The position numbers and the translations under genes are program-made. Below the pieces are notes generated by a model. That model saw nothing but the letters and a program-made list of their open reading frames with translations, searched no databases and had not been told where the DNA came from. A stretch of 6,115 nt of DNA from Paenibacillus sp. (lineage in GTDB: Bacteria; Bacillota; Bacilli; Paenibacillales; NBRC-103111). This document shows positions 5,525 to 6,115 of the stretch, piece by piece; position 1 is the first letter of the stretch, and every line of letters starts with the position of its first letter. The stretch lies in the NCBI GenBank assembly GCA_029239545.1, contig JARBUQ010000498.1, forward strand, positions 1-6,115. Reading direction: 5' to 3'.

Positions 5525-6115
5525 TTGATAACCAGGCCATCTAATCTAACCATTGCGGTTGTTCAAGCTGCACCAGTTCTGTTCGACAAGGCCTCATCCC
5601 TGCAAAAAATCGCTGAACATGTCGGAGCAGCGGCTGCGCAAGGAGCCAAGGTGGTTGTATTCCCTGAAACCTTTATCCCGGGTTATCCCAGAGGACTGAC
5701 ATTCGGGACGAGAGTAGGCAGCCGTCAAGTCAGCGGGAGAGTGGATTGGGCCAGGTACTGGGAGAATGCGATAGATATTCCTGGCAAGGACACCGACGTA
5801 ATAGGCGAGATTGCCAAGGAGTATGGTGTGTATCTGATTGTCGGGGTGGTCGAGCGGGATCAGGAATGGAGCAAATCCACTCTGTATAATTCAATTCTCT
5901 ATGTAGGACCGGAAGGCGAAGTGCTAGGGAAGCATCGCAAGCTAATGCCGACCGGGGCTGAGCGGCTTTTGTGGGGACAAGGGGATGGAAGCACACTAAC
6001 CGTTATTGATACTCCATATGGCCGAATCGGCGGTTTGATTTGCTGGGAAAATTATATGCCGCTTGCTCGCACAGCTATGTATGCCAAGGGCATTGATATA
6101 TTAATAACTCCTACG
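5525..6115 (+). CDS. Nitrilase (carbon-nitrogen hydrolase superfamily, branch 1), N-terminal part
   Basis: The first 197 residues of a protein that runs off the window; nitrilases are usually about 310-350 aa. The catalytic Glu-Lys-Cys triad is complete: E48 in FPETFIPGYP, K139 in KHRKLMPTGAER and C173 in GGLICWENYMPLAR. CWENYMPL and AERLLWGQGDGS (145-156) mark true nitrilases rather than amidases or carbamoylases of the same superfamily; E146 is the usual second glutamate. Such enzymes hydrolyse R-CN to the carboxylic acid and ammonia in the cytoplasm, as spiral oligomers. The substrate (aliphatic, arylacetonitrile or cyanide-like) cannot be settled without the C-terminal half. The gene follows the small membrane protein closely and is divergent from mocR, its likely regulator. 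Start: TTG 5525 by ribosome-binding-site spacing; ATG 5519 is possible. Confidence 0.95.
   Translation, partial: MITRPSNLTIAVVQAAPVLFDKASSLQKIAEHVGAAAAQGAKVVVFPETFIPGYPRGLTFGTRVGSRQVSGRVDWARYWENAIDIPGKDTDVIGEIAKEYGVYLIVGVVERDQEWSKSTLYNSILYVGPEGEVLGKHRKLMPTGAERLLWGQGDGSTLTVIDTPYGRIGGLICWENYMPLARTAMYAKGIDILITPT

Noticed and set aside
5196..5528. Plus-strand 110-codon frame (MDGYISIHLDGS...) across the small membrane gene
   Set aside because: It overlaps the better frame at 5290-5499 with its good ribosome binding site, is Cys-rich in a shadow-like way, and has no site upstream of its start.

Overview
The window looks like chromosomal DNA from a Gram-positive Bacillota, most likely Paenibacillus or a close relative. 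This is inferred from strong G-rich Shine-Dalgarno sites, sigma-A-like promoters, mid-range GC, and the gene families: a cupin-type AraC regulator divergent from a PhyH-type dioxygenase, a MocR/GntR-aminotransferase regulator, and an HD-GYP phosphodiesterase. No rRNA, tRNA, CRISPR array or transposase was seen.

Layout, left to right. (1) Bases 1-495 hold the 3' part of an HD-GYP c-di-GMP phosphodiesterase gene, which converges on (2) an AraC-family regulator (584-1537, minus); a hairpin between them can terminate both. (3) The AraC gene is divergent, across 71 bp, from a phytanoyl-CoA dioxygenase-family Fe(II)/2-oxoglutarate oxygenase (1609-2430, plus), suggesting a regulator/target pair. (4) Bases 2431-3466 have no convincing gene but plenty of structure: a long imperfect inverted repeat with 21-nt arms (about 2590-2692), smaller dyads, a degenerate array of roughly 50-bp tandem units (3052-3329), and a perfect 12-bp-stem hairpin (3427-3457) that terminates the minus-strand unit to its right. 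(5) Bases 3467-3715 are a rearrangement scar: the 3' end of an otherwise missing gene has been joined to the end of the MocR gene, and 83 bp across that junction are perfectly duplicated in tandem. (6) A MocR-type regulator (3687-5147, minus) is divergent from (7) a 69-aa two-helix membrane protein (5290-5499) and (8) a nitrilase (5525 to the window end, partial), which probably form one operon.

The most coherent working unit is the right-hand one. The MocR regulator sits next to a nitrilase operon, and the intergenic region has an extended -10 promoter for mocR, a 15-bp palindrome at its predicted start point, and a 10-bp direct repeat placed to affect both divergent promoters. This recalls GabR-like control. 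The small membrane protein between regulator and nitrilase has no function I can recognise. The most unusual DNA is the 2431-3715 stretch, which combines repeat elements, a gene remnant and a tandem duplication. Nothing here amounts to a clearly new multi-gene system.
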